From assembly GCF_037325665.1 (NCBI RefSeq), contig NC_090261.1, positions 1,456,001 to 1,520,000 of the forward strand: 64,000 nt of DNA, given 5' to 3'. Below, piece by piece: positions 12,701-24,700 of this stretch (positions are counted from its first letter, which is position 1; the number at the start of each line of letters is the position of its first letter). The position numbers and the translations under genes are program-made. The notes beneath the pieces are model-generated. The model had not been told where the DNA came from and ran no database searches. It saw nothing but the letters and a program-made list of their open reading frames with translations. Source of the stretch: Littorina saxatilis (Eukaryota; Mollusca; Gastropoda; Littorinimorpha; Littorinidae).

Positions 12701-15700
12701 CACACAGACAGGGAGAGACAGGAAGACAGTGACCACCACACACAGACAGGGAGAGACAGCAAGACAGTGACCACCACACACAGACAGGGAGAGACAGCAA
12801 GACAGTGACCACCACACACAGACAGTGAGAGACAGCAAGACAGTGACCACCACACACAGACAGGGAGAGACAGCAAGACAGTGACCACCACACACAGACA
12901 GGGAGAGACAGCAAGACAGTGACAAGACTGAAGGCAGGCCAACAGGGAGACAAGGAGATAGACAGCAAGTGATCAGACTGACCTGTGGCGCCACCTGGTC
13001 TTCCACAGCCTGCAGCATGGACGGCTTCTTCTTGGCGATCATCCTCACTGCCGCCAGCTCACTTGTCAGGTAATCTGCACACCGCCACAGTCAGCATCAA
13101 CATAATATATTCATCAACACACTTCTTGCTGATAATTCCAACCGCACCCAGCTCATTCGTCAGGTAATCTGCACACCGCCACATTCATCGTCACTCACCA
13201 TCACAATCATCGTCACATTCATCACAATATTCATCAACACTTCTCAAATTGGAAGGGCACAGATAAAACACAAAATACAGCAAAGGATTGAGTGTAAAAT
13301 GTTTTAAAAGGGCAGTCTGGGTGATACTTCTGTTCCAAGTCAAGAAAAAGTATATCGAGGATTTCTTTTTATCCGAGCAAGACTTGCCCAATGCAGCGGT
13401 TGTGTGCATAAACTTGTGCGATTGTGAACTAAAAAAATTTTCAATGTCGGAAATGTCAGCTGTTCATTCAGTTGACTTTCTCTTGGTTAATAAAGAGCGT
13501 AAAAGAAGCAACAAACACTGCCTACAAGAGCTCACACTTGACTAACTAGATGTCTCAACTGGGTCTGCAAAGCCATTCTGCTCTGAAATACCTTGAAGTA
13601 TTTCCCCCCAAAAATTGTAAAGGCAACAATTTTGAGGAAAAAAACCGACTCCCAAAAATAAAATCCCAAAATTGGATAAACGTTAAGCACAAAACAAAGA
13701 CAAATTCCCCCCATGAGGCAGAAATAAAACTATGTGAATAACAAGAAAAGCCAAGGTAGTTTATAGCCAGACCAGGTTAATGTAGACACAGCGGGATGTC
13801 TACATTAACTCATTCGCGTTGTATCGGACTTCCTAATCCGACAGCTGTGCTTAGCGTTGCCAGCACCTCGGATGTTACGATCTGACGTATGTAACAAATT
13901 TTTAGTGGTGTGAACGGCCCCGCTGACCAAGGGAAACAACCCCCGCAGTAAACTTCTGCCTGTCTACACTGGTACCATTCACGGAAAACAGTTCCTTCCC
14001 TTCAATTGTTGGGAGTAATGTTTGATTATTTTGACGGTGTGCGACCCACGTGTTTTGACTTTTCCAAGATGGCGGATCGTTCTGCTACAAGACGTATTAA
14101 CTTGAAAAGAGTGCTAGAACTTGTTATTCAGGATGGTTCTGATCTTGACCTTAGTGATGATGATAGTGGAGATGATATTTTAGATTCTGGTGACGAGTTT
14201 GTGCCAATGGACGATGATTTGGGTGATGATTCGGACAATGAAAGTATCGATCATGACATTGTGTATGATGAACCCATGGCATAGAAATTGATTTTGGTTT
14301 TTTTGCTTCAAAGAGGTAGTTTGTCTGGATGTGAAGACAACAAAAGGTATGTTCTTTCAAATGTTTCATATACTTTCTAAAAGAGCAAGTTTCGAACTTT
14401 GCAAAAATGTAAGGTAGGTGAGGTTATCTTGCGTTGTTGATTTTTTTGATTTTTTTTTAAATGGGTCAAAATCATGCGCCGGGAGGGAACACGAGGGACA
14501 ATTTAGACGCGCCCCGAATGCAGACCTGCCTACCCCAAAAATTACAAGGAGTAATGAGCCCAGCCAAAAAGAGTAATCTGGTGGTAGAAAGAGTAGTTTT
14601 TTGTTGCCAAAAGTAACGTCCATCGGTGGGTGTGACTAAAAGGAAAACCCAAATAAAGAATATGACACAACCTTGCCTGTAGACATCCTCATTTTTCTTC
14701 CAACGGAGAAATAGTTGTTCATAAAGTCTTGCAGGACACAAACATTCTTCTGCACACTTTTTGTTCATATTCAGTTGCTTCGCAAAAATAAAATGTCATT
14801 GATTTTAGAAATTGTGAAGTCAGTCAAAACGACCCTAGAACACAGCACTGGGAAACTACACTGATTGGAACGATCTAGGATGATGTGGTTGTTTGTCCCG
14901 ATGTGCTTCGCTCAGTCATTCTTTCCTCCCTGTGCACATGAAAAATCACTGAGGCAAAGCGAACACAACACGTGGCTTGGTCCTTTCGATAGAGGTGTTT
15001 GCCAGAGCTAGCCACTCTCGGTAACAGTGACTCAACCGCAGGACTCTGAGACGTTCGCAAGAACCCAGTCCTCTACAGAAGAAGAAGAAGAAGGCCTTAG
15101 GCATGGCCAAGATTCTGAGTAGCTGGTTTTGGACTTCTGTTGAGCGGCTTTCTTCATTTTCGTTGCAATCGGACCACCACTGTAAACAGTTTCCTTGTCA
15201 GACTCTGACTGAGACTCTTCGTCTGTCTCATGGGGATTTTTCGCGCGTCGCTTCATTGCATTGCAAAAGACGTCGTCTACCTTGCTTGCATATATGACTA
15301 AGTGCCAAAAGGTGCGCACGAAAAGCGGACAAAGGGGCTAAAAAATAAAAGTTGACAAACACGACTGATATTGTGATTTTTGTTAAGACAACAGATGCTG
15401 GAACCCAATTACGAAAAGAAAAGATAAATTTACCCAAATGATTTTACAAATAACGATAATTTTGTTCGTTATATCATTCAAAACGGCACTGAGTCATAGC
15501 ATTAAGGTTATCTCGCACGTTTTTAAAGCTAGGGCTTTGAAACTTGGCACACAACCAAAGTATAATGACCTCCAGGTATGGTGCACATCACACTAAACAA
15601 CATTGAATTTCAAGGTCACAGCGAGGTTAAATTTCCTTTGCAAACTGGAAAATTGTCGTTGTCACGTCTTACATGTTTTAATACTAGATCAGTTAGACTT

Positions 15701-18700
15701 TACATACTTCACATACTTTCAGCATTTTTATAAAACCTCATTAAAAGTGACCTGCTTGTTAATCTTTGTCAAAGTTCAAGGTCACAGCGGGGTCACATCT
15801 GGTCCAAATGTGGAATATTTTCAATTTATTCAGCGCGTTTATAGCACGAGCTTTGAAAATACACACAGTTCTAGTGTATAATGTTCACACACGATTAAAG
15901 TCTGGTTGAAAAAGTCAAGGTCACAGCAGGGTCGCGTTGAGGTCAAACATATACATTTTTCAATGAGGTTTTCTCATATGTTTTTGAAGCTAGGGCCTTG
16001 AAACTTGGCACACTACGCAAGTTAAATTAAACCTCATCAAATTCCAAGGTCACAGTAAGGTTAAAGATCCTTTAAGGATATTTTCTAAAAAAGGTGACCG
16101 CCTGGTTAATGTTTGTCAAATTTCAAGGTCACAGCAGTGCCATCTGGCTTAAACTTTGAAAAATTGTCAATTTCTTCAACTAGTTTTATAGTGTTTGAAG
16201 TCATTCACACATGATGAAAGTCTGGTTGATAAAATCAAACGTCAAGGTCGCAGCGGGGTCGCATTGAAGTCAGACACATACAATTGTCATTTTCACGAAC
16301 GCCTTTTAAGCAACACCTTTGAAACTTCACACATTCCAAAGTTTTGATGTTGTTTGGTTATAATCAAAGTGTGGTCAATTTCCATGATTGAGAGCATTCA
16401 GAGGGGTCAAGTTGAGGTCACACAAAAGAGATTAAATTGTCGACACAACAGATGAGACTGGCTACCACTGTTTATTTTAATACACTTTTATGCAAATTTT
16501 AAATTGTGTTCAACCATATACACCAAACTCACCCAAACTCCTGAAACATCCAAGAAAAGGAAAAATGTGTCCAAGCAAGGAAAAACGCCATTTCTTCAAA
16601 GGCTGGAATAACTACAGAGGCAGCCGCGTCATTACACACAATGCAATTACGTCATACATCATACATTTCTATGAGTCATGTTGAATGGAATGGTGGCATG
16701 TGCCTCTATTCTAGCTAACAACAAAGCTGAAAAAATGAATATTATCTGTTTGTTTTGTTTGTTTTACCCGTACGAGACCTTTCTGTGACCTTGACATGTG
16801 ACAAGGATCTACCTTAACTTCTTTAAGTCGGAGTTGAGAGTTGTGTGATGTTTGAAGGCTCTCCCTTTAAAAAAAACTGAGATAATGATGCATTTTCGTG
16901 TTTTTGATTTGCCCATGTGACCTTGAGATTCGACAAAGGTCAACAAGACTTTAACCGTGTATGGGGGCTATTAAGCCCAAAAATGTGAACTTTCAAGGTT
17001 CTTGCTTTGAAAAACTCTGAGAAAAAGGTTATGTTTTTTTTTTTACCCACACGAGACCCTGCTATGACCTTCACATTTCTCAAGGATCAACCTTGAATTC
17101 TCCATGTTGAACAATCATTAAGCAAAAGCGTTGTTTGAAGTTTGAAGGTTCTAGCTTCAAAAATCTCTGAAAAAATATGTTTCATCCGTTTTCTGAACCA
17201 CATGTGACCCAGCCGTGACCTTGAAATCTGACAAGGGTCAACAAGACTTTTACCATGCATGGGGGCGATTAAACCCCAAATGTGTGTGAAGTTTCAAGGT
17301 TTCAACTTAAAAAACGTCTGAGAAAAATATACATTTTCCTTTTTGGACAATGTGTTGCACGCAAGACAACACGACAAACGCTCGTGTTATCATTCTTTTA
17401 CTTTAAGGTCGACTTGCGTGCCCGCTCTTTCGCTAATCTCAATTAAAATTCATCTTAGAAGTTCGGTTTTATTACGCTTTTAATTAAGAAGATTAAACTA
17501 AGACAACAAATAGTTAGTTTTACCCATTAAACTCGATAAGGTAGTGACATTTTATGTTGAACGCAAGAAGGTGTCGCACGCAAGATCTGAAAAAATGTTG
17601 ACGACATAATTTCAACACTTGATAGCGCAATCGTGGTTCGTGATTTCTTCACAAATTTTGAACACAGAATGTGTCACGTGGTTCCGTAAATGAAGTAGAT
17701 CTTTGTACATGTAAATTTTGTTTTTAAAAGAAAATAACCGTTAATTACCGAACATTTTGTCGCACGCAAGATATGACGAAATTTTCAAATCGTTTTCAAA
17801 AATGCTGTTCAAAAGTTCTGCAGTCTTTGCTGGATTACTTGAAAGACAGCAGTTTGATACACCGTTATCGCTTGACGTGTCGACATCAATTCCAGAGTTT
17901 TTGAAAAAGAAATTTAGTAAATATCTGCGATTGAAAAATGTATGCCGTGATGACGAATCATCTTGCGTGCGACACCTTAAAATTCGGTTATCGAAAAAAA
18001 AAAATTCTCTCGAGATTTAGATTTGACGTTTGGTCTCGTCTGTAAAGCGATGTTTCAGGCATTCAATCAAACTAAATGCAATTCATTTGTGCTTCTTGTT
18101 ATTTTTCTGTGGCATATTCAAAACACGAGGTATCACGATGTCCTTTTTCAGATGGCCGGTTTTGGCGTTATTTTTGACTTTAAACAAAGATAACTTCAAA
18201 ACCGTTCAAGTCAGACACACGAAATTATGTCCACTATCTCTTCGCACATTCATCCACACACACACCAATTTTCAGCAGACACACGTTTTTAGAAACATTT
18301 TTATTGTAAAACAAAGTCGTCTTCTGTTCTGTGAGCACCTTTTGGCACTTAGTCATATGTGAACAGACCGGAAATGCATATCGCACATGTGCGCTCGCAA
18401 AGTTCGGTGAGAACAAAAATACGAATCGGATTTATATCGGGAAGAAATGCGAAAAATCGTACGTTCAGTTTCTTAAAAATCGTATTTCTATCGCAGAAAG
18501 CGTAGTGGCGTAGTTTGGAATAAAAATCGTAGTAAATTACGCCCAAATCGTAAGGGTAGGCAGGTCTGCGAATGAGTTAACCTGGTCTGGCTATAAACTA
18601 CCTGGACTTTATCTTGTTTTTCACTTAGTTTTATTTCTGCCTCAAGGAGGAGACGTATATCAGTGGATACCCAGTGTGATCATACAACACAACCAGTACA

Positions 18701-21700
18701 GTGTGATCATACAACACAACCAGTAAAGCAGCAACAGTCACTGGCTAGGCCAAATCATTCCACCACACGATGTCCATACTTTCACGCCAGATTAAACACT
18801 TTAAAACAATTATTTCAAAACCTTACCAAGCAACTGAAAACATTTTTGTGATGTGTTGAGTCTGTCATTGACAGGGCCTTCTGTGAGGTCTGGGTAGCCA
18901 CAACCTGAAACAACACATAGATATATAACGTGTATATATATTTTCTGCGCTTTGTGTCAGCACTGTTTGTGTGTGTGTAAATAGTATTGTTGACACGTTT
19001 TTATACAGTAGCCTTATGTGGTTCTTGTGCCTAGGCTATGTATTGGATTGTCATTGTATGCCTGCATCATTAGTTGTCAGTAATTATTACATGTGCTGAT
19101 TGTTCTCTTTGCCTGCGCGCGTATAGTATGTTGGTTATGATTGGTCATAGTATGTTTGTTTATGTTTGGTCGTTATCTTTGCCTGTGCGTGTATTGTATG
19201 TTTGGTCGTTTTCTTTGCCTGTGCATGTATAGTTTGTTGGTTATGTTTGGTCGGTTTCTTTGCCTGTGCGTGTATAGTATGCTTGGTCGATGTATGTATT
19301 GTAAAGCGCTAAGAGTAGACATTTTTCTAGAATAGCGCTATAAAAGTTTGCATTATTATTATTATTATATATACATGCATTATTTCCAACAAACTGACAC
19401 ACACACAAATATTTAATACTAGTTTTATGCTGATTTACTTCTGTTTCCACGTTAAGCTGTTAGCAGAAATAATCACAGAACATACTTCATCCACAAAGAA
19501 AGGCCTCATATTTTCTCTCACAAAGGAGACGTTCACAAAATCCATAGCTGGGAACGAGAAAGGCTGAGATTAATTTAACGGGAGGGAAGCAACATACTGT
19601 ACTCATACAACTCAGACTGAACAGGATCAAGCAGTCTTTGATCTTACACATTCTTCTTCCGTTTTTGGGCAGCAACTCCCACATGCACTCGCTTTTTGTT
19701 TTTTCTCCACACCCCCCCCCCCCCCCCCCCCAGCCATTTAATGAAAGTTAAATTCCATTTTCAGGGGTATCTAGTACATGTATTGAAAATGTGAAGAGAG
19801 CAAAGAGAATGAAGAGTATTATGCTTAAGTACATACCATATTCTCTGAGAAAACCACTGACTTCAAGAAGGAAGTTTGCAGATTCCGCTTCTTCTGCAAA
19901 AAAACGTACAGCGTAAGAGTGAATTCTGTACTTGCTATACACTACAAAAGCTTCATGATAATACAACCCACAAACCCTAAAATGTGGGCACATAGCACAT
20001 TTTGGTTAAGTGATCAACTCAGATCCATGCAAATGTTGGACTTCTCATCACAGTTGCATTTTAACAGCATGCATAACTAAAATTGCTTTTTGTTTCTGTT
20101 CATACAAAAAACTGAACCTAAACATCAAAGGTACAGTCCTTCCCATGCAAACCATTTGACTCACCATCTCTGATGTGGCCTGGCTGTTACATGAGTTAAG
20201 ACCACCCCTCTCTCTGATCTGGCCAGGCAGTTACATGAGATAAGACCATTCCTCTGATCTGGCCTGGCTGTTACATGAGTTAAGACAATCCCTCTCTCTG
20301 ATCTGGCCTGGCTGTTACATGAGATAAGACCATTCCTCTGATCTGGCCAGGCTGTTACATGAGATAAGACCATTCCTCTGATCTGGCCAGGCTGTTATAT
20401 GAGATAGGACCATTCCTCTGATCTGGCCTGGCTGTTACATGAATTAAGACCATTCCTCTGATCTGGCCTGGCTGTTACATAAGGCCATCCCTCTGATCTG
20501 GCCAGGCTGTTACATGAGATAGGACCATTCCTCTGATCTGGCCTGGCTGTTACATGAGATAGGACCATTCCTCTGATCTGGCCAGGCTGTTACATGAGAT
20601 AGGACCATTCCTCTGATCTGGCCTGGCTGTTACATGAGTTAAGACCATTCCTCTGATCTGGCCTGGCTGTTACATGAGATAAGACCAATCCTCTGATCTG
20701 GCCAGGCTGTTACATGAGATAGGACCATTCCTCTGATCTGGCCAGGCTGTTACATGAGATAAGACCATTCCTCTGATCTGGCATGGCTGTTACATGAGTT
20801 AAGACCATCCCTCTCTCTGATCTGGCCAGGCTGTTACATGAGATAAGACCATCCCTCTCTCTGATCTGGCCAGGCTGTTATATGAGATAAGACCATCCCT
20901 CTCTTTGATCTGGCCAGGCTGTTACATGAGATAAGGCCATCCCTCTCTCTGATCTGGCCTGGCTGTTACATAAGACCATCCCTCTCTATGATCTGGCCAG
21001 GCTGTTACATGAGATAAGACCATCCCTCTCTCTGATCTGGCCAGGCTGTTACATTATTATTATTAATTATTATTAAGGAGATTTCTATAGATAAGACCAT
21101 CCCTCTCTCTGATCTGGCCTGGCTGTTACATGAGATAAGGCCATCCCTCTCTCTGATCTGACCTGGCTGTTACATGAGATAAGGCCATCCCTCTCTCTGA
21201 TCAGGCCAGGCTGTTACATGAGATAAGACCATCCCTCTCTCTGATCTGACCAGGCTGTTACATGAGATGAGACCATCCCTCTCTATGATCTGGTCTGGCT
21301 GTTACATGAGATAAGGCCATCCCTCTCTCTGATGTGGCCAGGCTGTTACATGAGATAAGACCATCCCTCTCTCTGATGTGGCCAGGCTGTTACATGAGAT
21401 AAGGCCATCCCTCTCTATGATCTGGTCTGGCTGTTACATGAGATAAGGCCATCCCTCTCTCTGATGTGGCCAGGCTGTTACATGAGATAAGGCCATCCCT
21501 CTCTATGATCTGGTCTGGCTGTTACATGAGATAAGGCCATCCCTCTCTCTGATGTGGCCAGGCTGTTACATGAGATAAGGCCATCCCTCTCTATGATCTG
21601 GTCTGGCTGTTACATGAGATAAGGCCATCCCTCTCTCTGATGTGGCCAGGCTGTTACATGACATATTAAGGCCATCCCTCTCTCTGATCTGGCCTGGCTG

Positions 21701-24700
21701 TTACATGAGATAAGGCCATCCCTCTCTCTGATGTGGCCAGGCTGTTACATGAGATAAGACCATCCCTCTCTCTGATGTGGCCAGGCTGTTACATGAGATA
21801 AGACCATCCCTCTCTCTGATCTGGCCAGGCTGTTACATGAGATAAGACCATGCCTCTCTCTGATGTGGCCAGGCTGTTACATGAGATAAGGCCATCCCTC
21901 TCTCTGATCTGGCCTGGCTGTTACATGAGATAAGACCATGCCTCTCTCTGATCTGGCCAGGCTGTTACATGAGATAAGACCATCCCTCTCTCTGATGTGG
22001 CCAGGCTGTTACATGAGATAAGGCCATCCCTCTCTCTGATCTGGCCTGGCTGTTACATGAGATAAGACCATCCCTCTCTCTGATCTGACCAGGCTGTTAC
22101 ATGAGATAAGGCCATCCCTCTCTCTGATCTGGCCTGGCTGTTACATGAGATAAGACCATCCCTCTCTCTGATCTGACCAGGCTGTTACATGAGATAAGGC
22201 CATCTCTCTCTCTGATCTGGCCAGGCTGTTACATGAGATGAGACCATCCCTCTCTCTGATGTGGCCAGGCTGTTACATGAGATGAGACCATCCCTCTCTC
22301 TGATGTGGCCAGGCAGTTACGTGAGATGAGACCATCCCTCTCTCTGATGTGGCCAGGCTGTTACATGAGATGAGACCATCCCTCTCTCTGATCTGGCCAG
22401 GCTGTTACATGAGATGAGACCATCCCTCTCTCTGATGTGGCCAGGCAGTTACATGAGATGAGACCATCCCTCTCTCTGATCTGGCCAGGCTGTTACATGA
22501 GATGAGACCATCCCTCTCTCTGATGTGGCCAGGCTGTTACATGAGATGAGACCATCCCTCTCTCTGATGTGGCCAGGCTGTTACATGAGATAAGACCATC
22601 CCTCTCTCTGATGTGGCCAGGCTGTTACATGAGATGAGACCATCGCTCTCTCTGATGTGGCCAGGCTGTTACATGAGATAAGACCATCCCTCTCTCTGAT
22701 GTGGCCAGGCTGTTACATGAGATAAGACCATCCCTCTCTCTGATCTGGCCAGGCTGTTACATGAGATAAGACCATCCCTCTCTCTGATGTGGCCAGGCTG
22801 TTACATGAGATAAGACCATCCCTCTCTCTGATCTGGCTTGGCTGTTACATGAGATAAGGCCATCCCTCTCTCTGATCTGGCCAGGCTGTTACATGAGATA
22901 AGACCATCCCTCCACTTTGACACATACACTCAGCCCATCACTATCACTTGTTCGCCATGTTTTGCTATCTGAATGTGTATTGATTATAATTTCAAGAACG
23001 TGTCCATAAGCAATCTGCTTGTTAACGTTCTTAATGTTGTTATTGTTTGAAACGTGTGTATGAGAATTTGAATAAACACGCTTAAACCAAGACCATCCCT
23101 CTCTCTGATCTGGCCAGGCTGTTACATGAGATAAGACCATCCCTCTCTCTGATGTGGCCAGGCTGTTACATGAGATAAGACCATCCCTCTCTCTGATCTG
23201 GCCAGGCTGTTACATGAGATAAGACCATCCCTCTCTCTGATCTGGCCAGGCTGTTACATGAGATAAGGCCATCCCTCTCTCTGATCTGGCCAGGCTGTTA
23301 CATGAGATAAGACCATTCCTCTCTCTGATGTGGCCAGGCTGTTACATGAGATAAGACCATCCCTCTCTCTGATCTGGCCTGGCTGTTACATGAGATAAGA
23401 CCATCCCTCTCTCTGATCTGGCCAGGCTGTTACATGAGATAAGACCATCGCTCTCTCTGATCTGGCCAGGCTGTTACATGAGATAAGACCATCCCTCTCT
23501 CTGATGTGGCCAGGCTGTTACATGGGATAAGGCCATCCCTCTCTCTGATCTGGCCAGGCTGTTACATGAGATAAGACCATCCCTCTCTCTGATCTGGCCT
23601 GGCTGTTACATGAGATAAGGCCATCCCTCTCTCTGATCTGGCCAGGCTGTTACATGAGATAAGACCATCCCTCCACTTTGACACATACACTCAGCCCAAA
23701 AAGTTAAGGATATTTTGTCAGTGGTATACCCCAGCAATGTTTGGGTCAGAAATATATGTGTATTTGAAGATCAGTCTTTCTTCTGCTTAAAAAATGTGTT
23801 TCTTGAATCTGAGCAATATTTGGGTATGACGTCACATGTCCGTGACCACGCCTATCCTAAAAAATGGCGTTTTTTGACGGCATGATTTACCTTCAACCGT
23901 CAAAACGGCGTCTTAAACTGAATAATATTTTGTATTTTTTACACCAAAAGGTTTATTTGGTGTCTTACCTAACAAGTCATACAAATTTTGTTCAAATCCG
24001 CCGCGCAGTTAGGCTGATCCAACGTGTAAAGGAAAGTGACAACAATCCTGAAAAACAGCAAAAATTCCAGGGTTTTTATGGTGTTTTTGCTGGGTAGCCG
24101 CAGTTGATATGCAATAAATCTAAAACTACAAATAGCAGCCTCTCCAAATTGCACAGAGCGATGACAAAAACCCTCATCTGGATATGTTCCAGTACTTAGG
24201 TCAAACAGAACCCAAGAATGGACGTTGTAACAGTTTTCCATTCAAAATTTGGAAACGTTTGTAACGTCTAAGAAACAAATGTAACATGCACGCAACTTTG
24301 TATACTTTGCAAAGAATGGTGGTAATGTTACATGTGTGCCAAGTTTCAAAAACATTCTCGAAATGAACTCGAAATTCGAAGGGCGCGTCGAAAGAATAAA
24401 GGAACGATCTTACCAGAACGCTGCAAGAACCAGGACAGATGGCCTTCCACAAAAGACCACGAGAAAATATACCAGAGTACCAACAACACGTGTGAACAAT
24501 AGCGTTGAAGTGGGTGGAATGGCGCCTGTTGGCGGGATCCGCGCATGCGCGGGCGGCCTGTAGAGGGCGCGGGCGGCCGCTAGGGGAGGCAACTCCTGTC
24601 CTTAAGGACTTTATTTCTTTTGGGAGTTCCTCCCCCTTTACCAGGGTAGAGTACTACTTCAATACCTAAGCAATAAACTGAAGTTAATGCTAATTATGTG

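Larger units (their letters stand above)
15290..18361. mobile_element. 3 kb inverted-repeat element of unknown family nested in the hAT-like element
   Basis: The ends TATGACTAAGTGCCAAAAGG (15291 on) and its complement (to 18359) match over about 28 bp. The flanks allow a TA duplication, which would suggest Tc1/mariner, but no transposase is seen. The left two thirds are divergent repeats of CAAGGTCACAGCGGGGTC; the right third holds four copies of a GTCGCACGCAAGA motif. Confidence 0.6.
14521..18568 (-). mobile_element. hAT-like transposon, 4 kb, with 6-bp target duplication
   Basis: The ends CAGACCTGCCTACCC and GGGTAGGCAGGTCTG are flanked by CGAATG at 14515-14520 and 18569-18574. It is related to 8914-9615 at both ends. 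A degenerate transposase N-terminus with a BED-type zinc finger (14866-15288) shows the orientation; the catalytic part is missing. A 3 kb element is inserted at 15290-18361. Confidence 0.8.
13809..18576 (+). mobile_element. Non-autonomous piggyBac-type element interrupted by a hAT-like insertion
   Basis: The ends CTCATTCGC and GAATGAG are flanked by TTAA at 13805-13808 and 18577-18580. Without the insertion at 14521-18568 it would be about 0.7 kb. It keeps the first codons of a transposase-like gene (14069-14284). Confidence 0.68.
13715..18643. mobile_element. Palindromic element split at its central TTAA
   Basis: The arms at 13715-13780 and 18577-18643 are near-complementary over about 65 bp (for example TTTATAGCCAGACCAGG and CCTGGTCTGGCTATAAA) and would meet at TTAA. 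A piggyBac-type element occupies the centre. Family unknown. Confidence 0.7.

Noticed and set aside
10502-12968. Minus-strand open frames of 323, 548, 335 and 690 codons rich in Cys, Val, Trp and Leu
   Set aside because: They are read-throughs of the 36/38-bp minisatellite; all frames of the repeat are open and there is no non-repeat sequence.
20161-23140. Short open frames across the 39-43 bp array
   Set aside because: Repeat artefacts.
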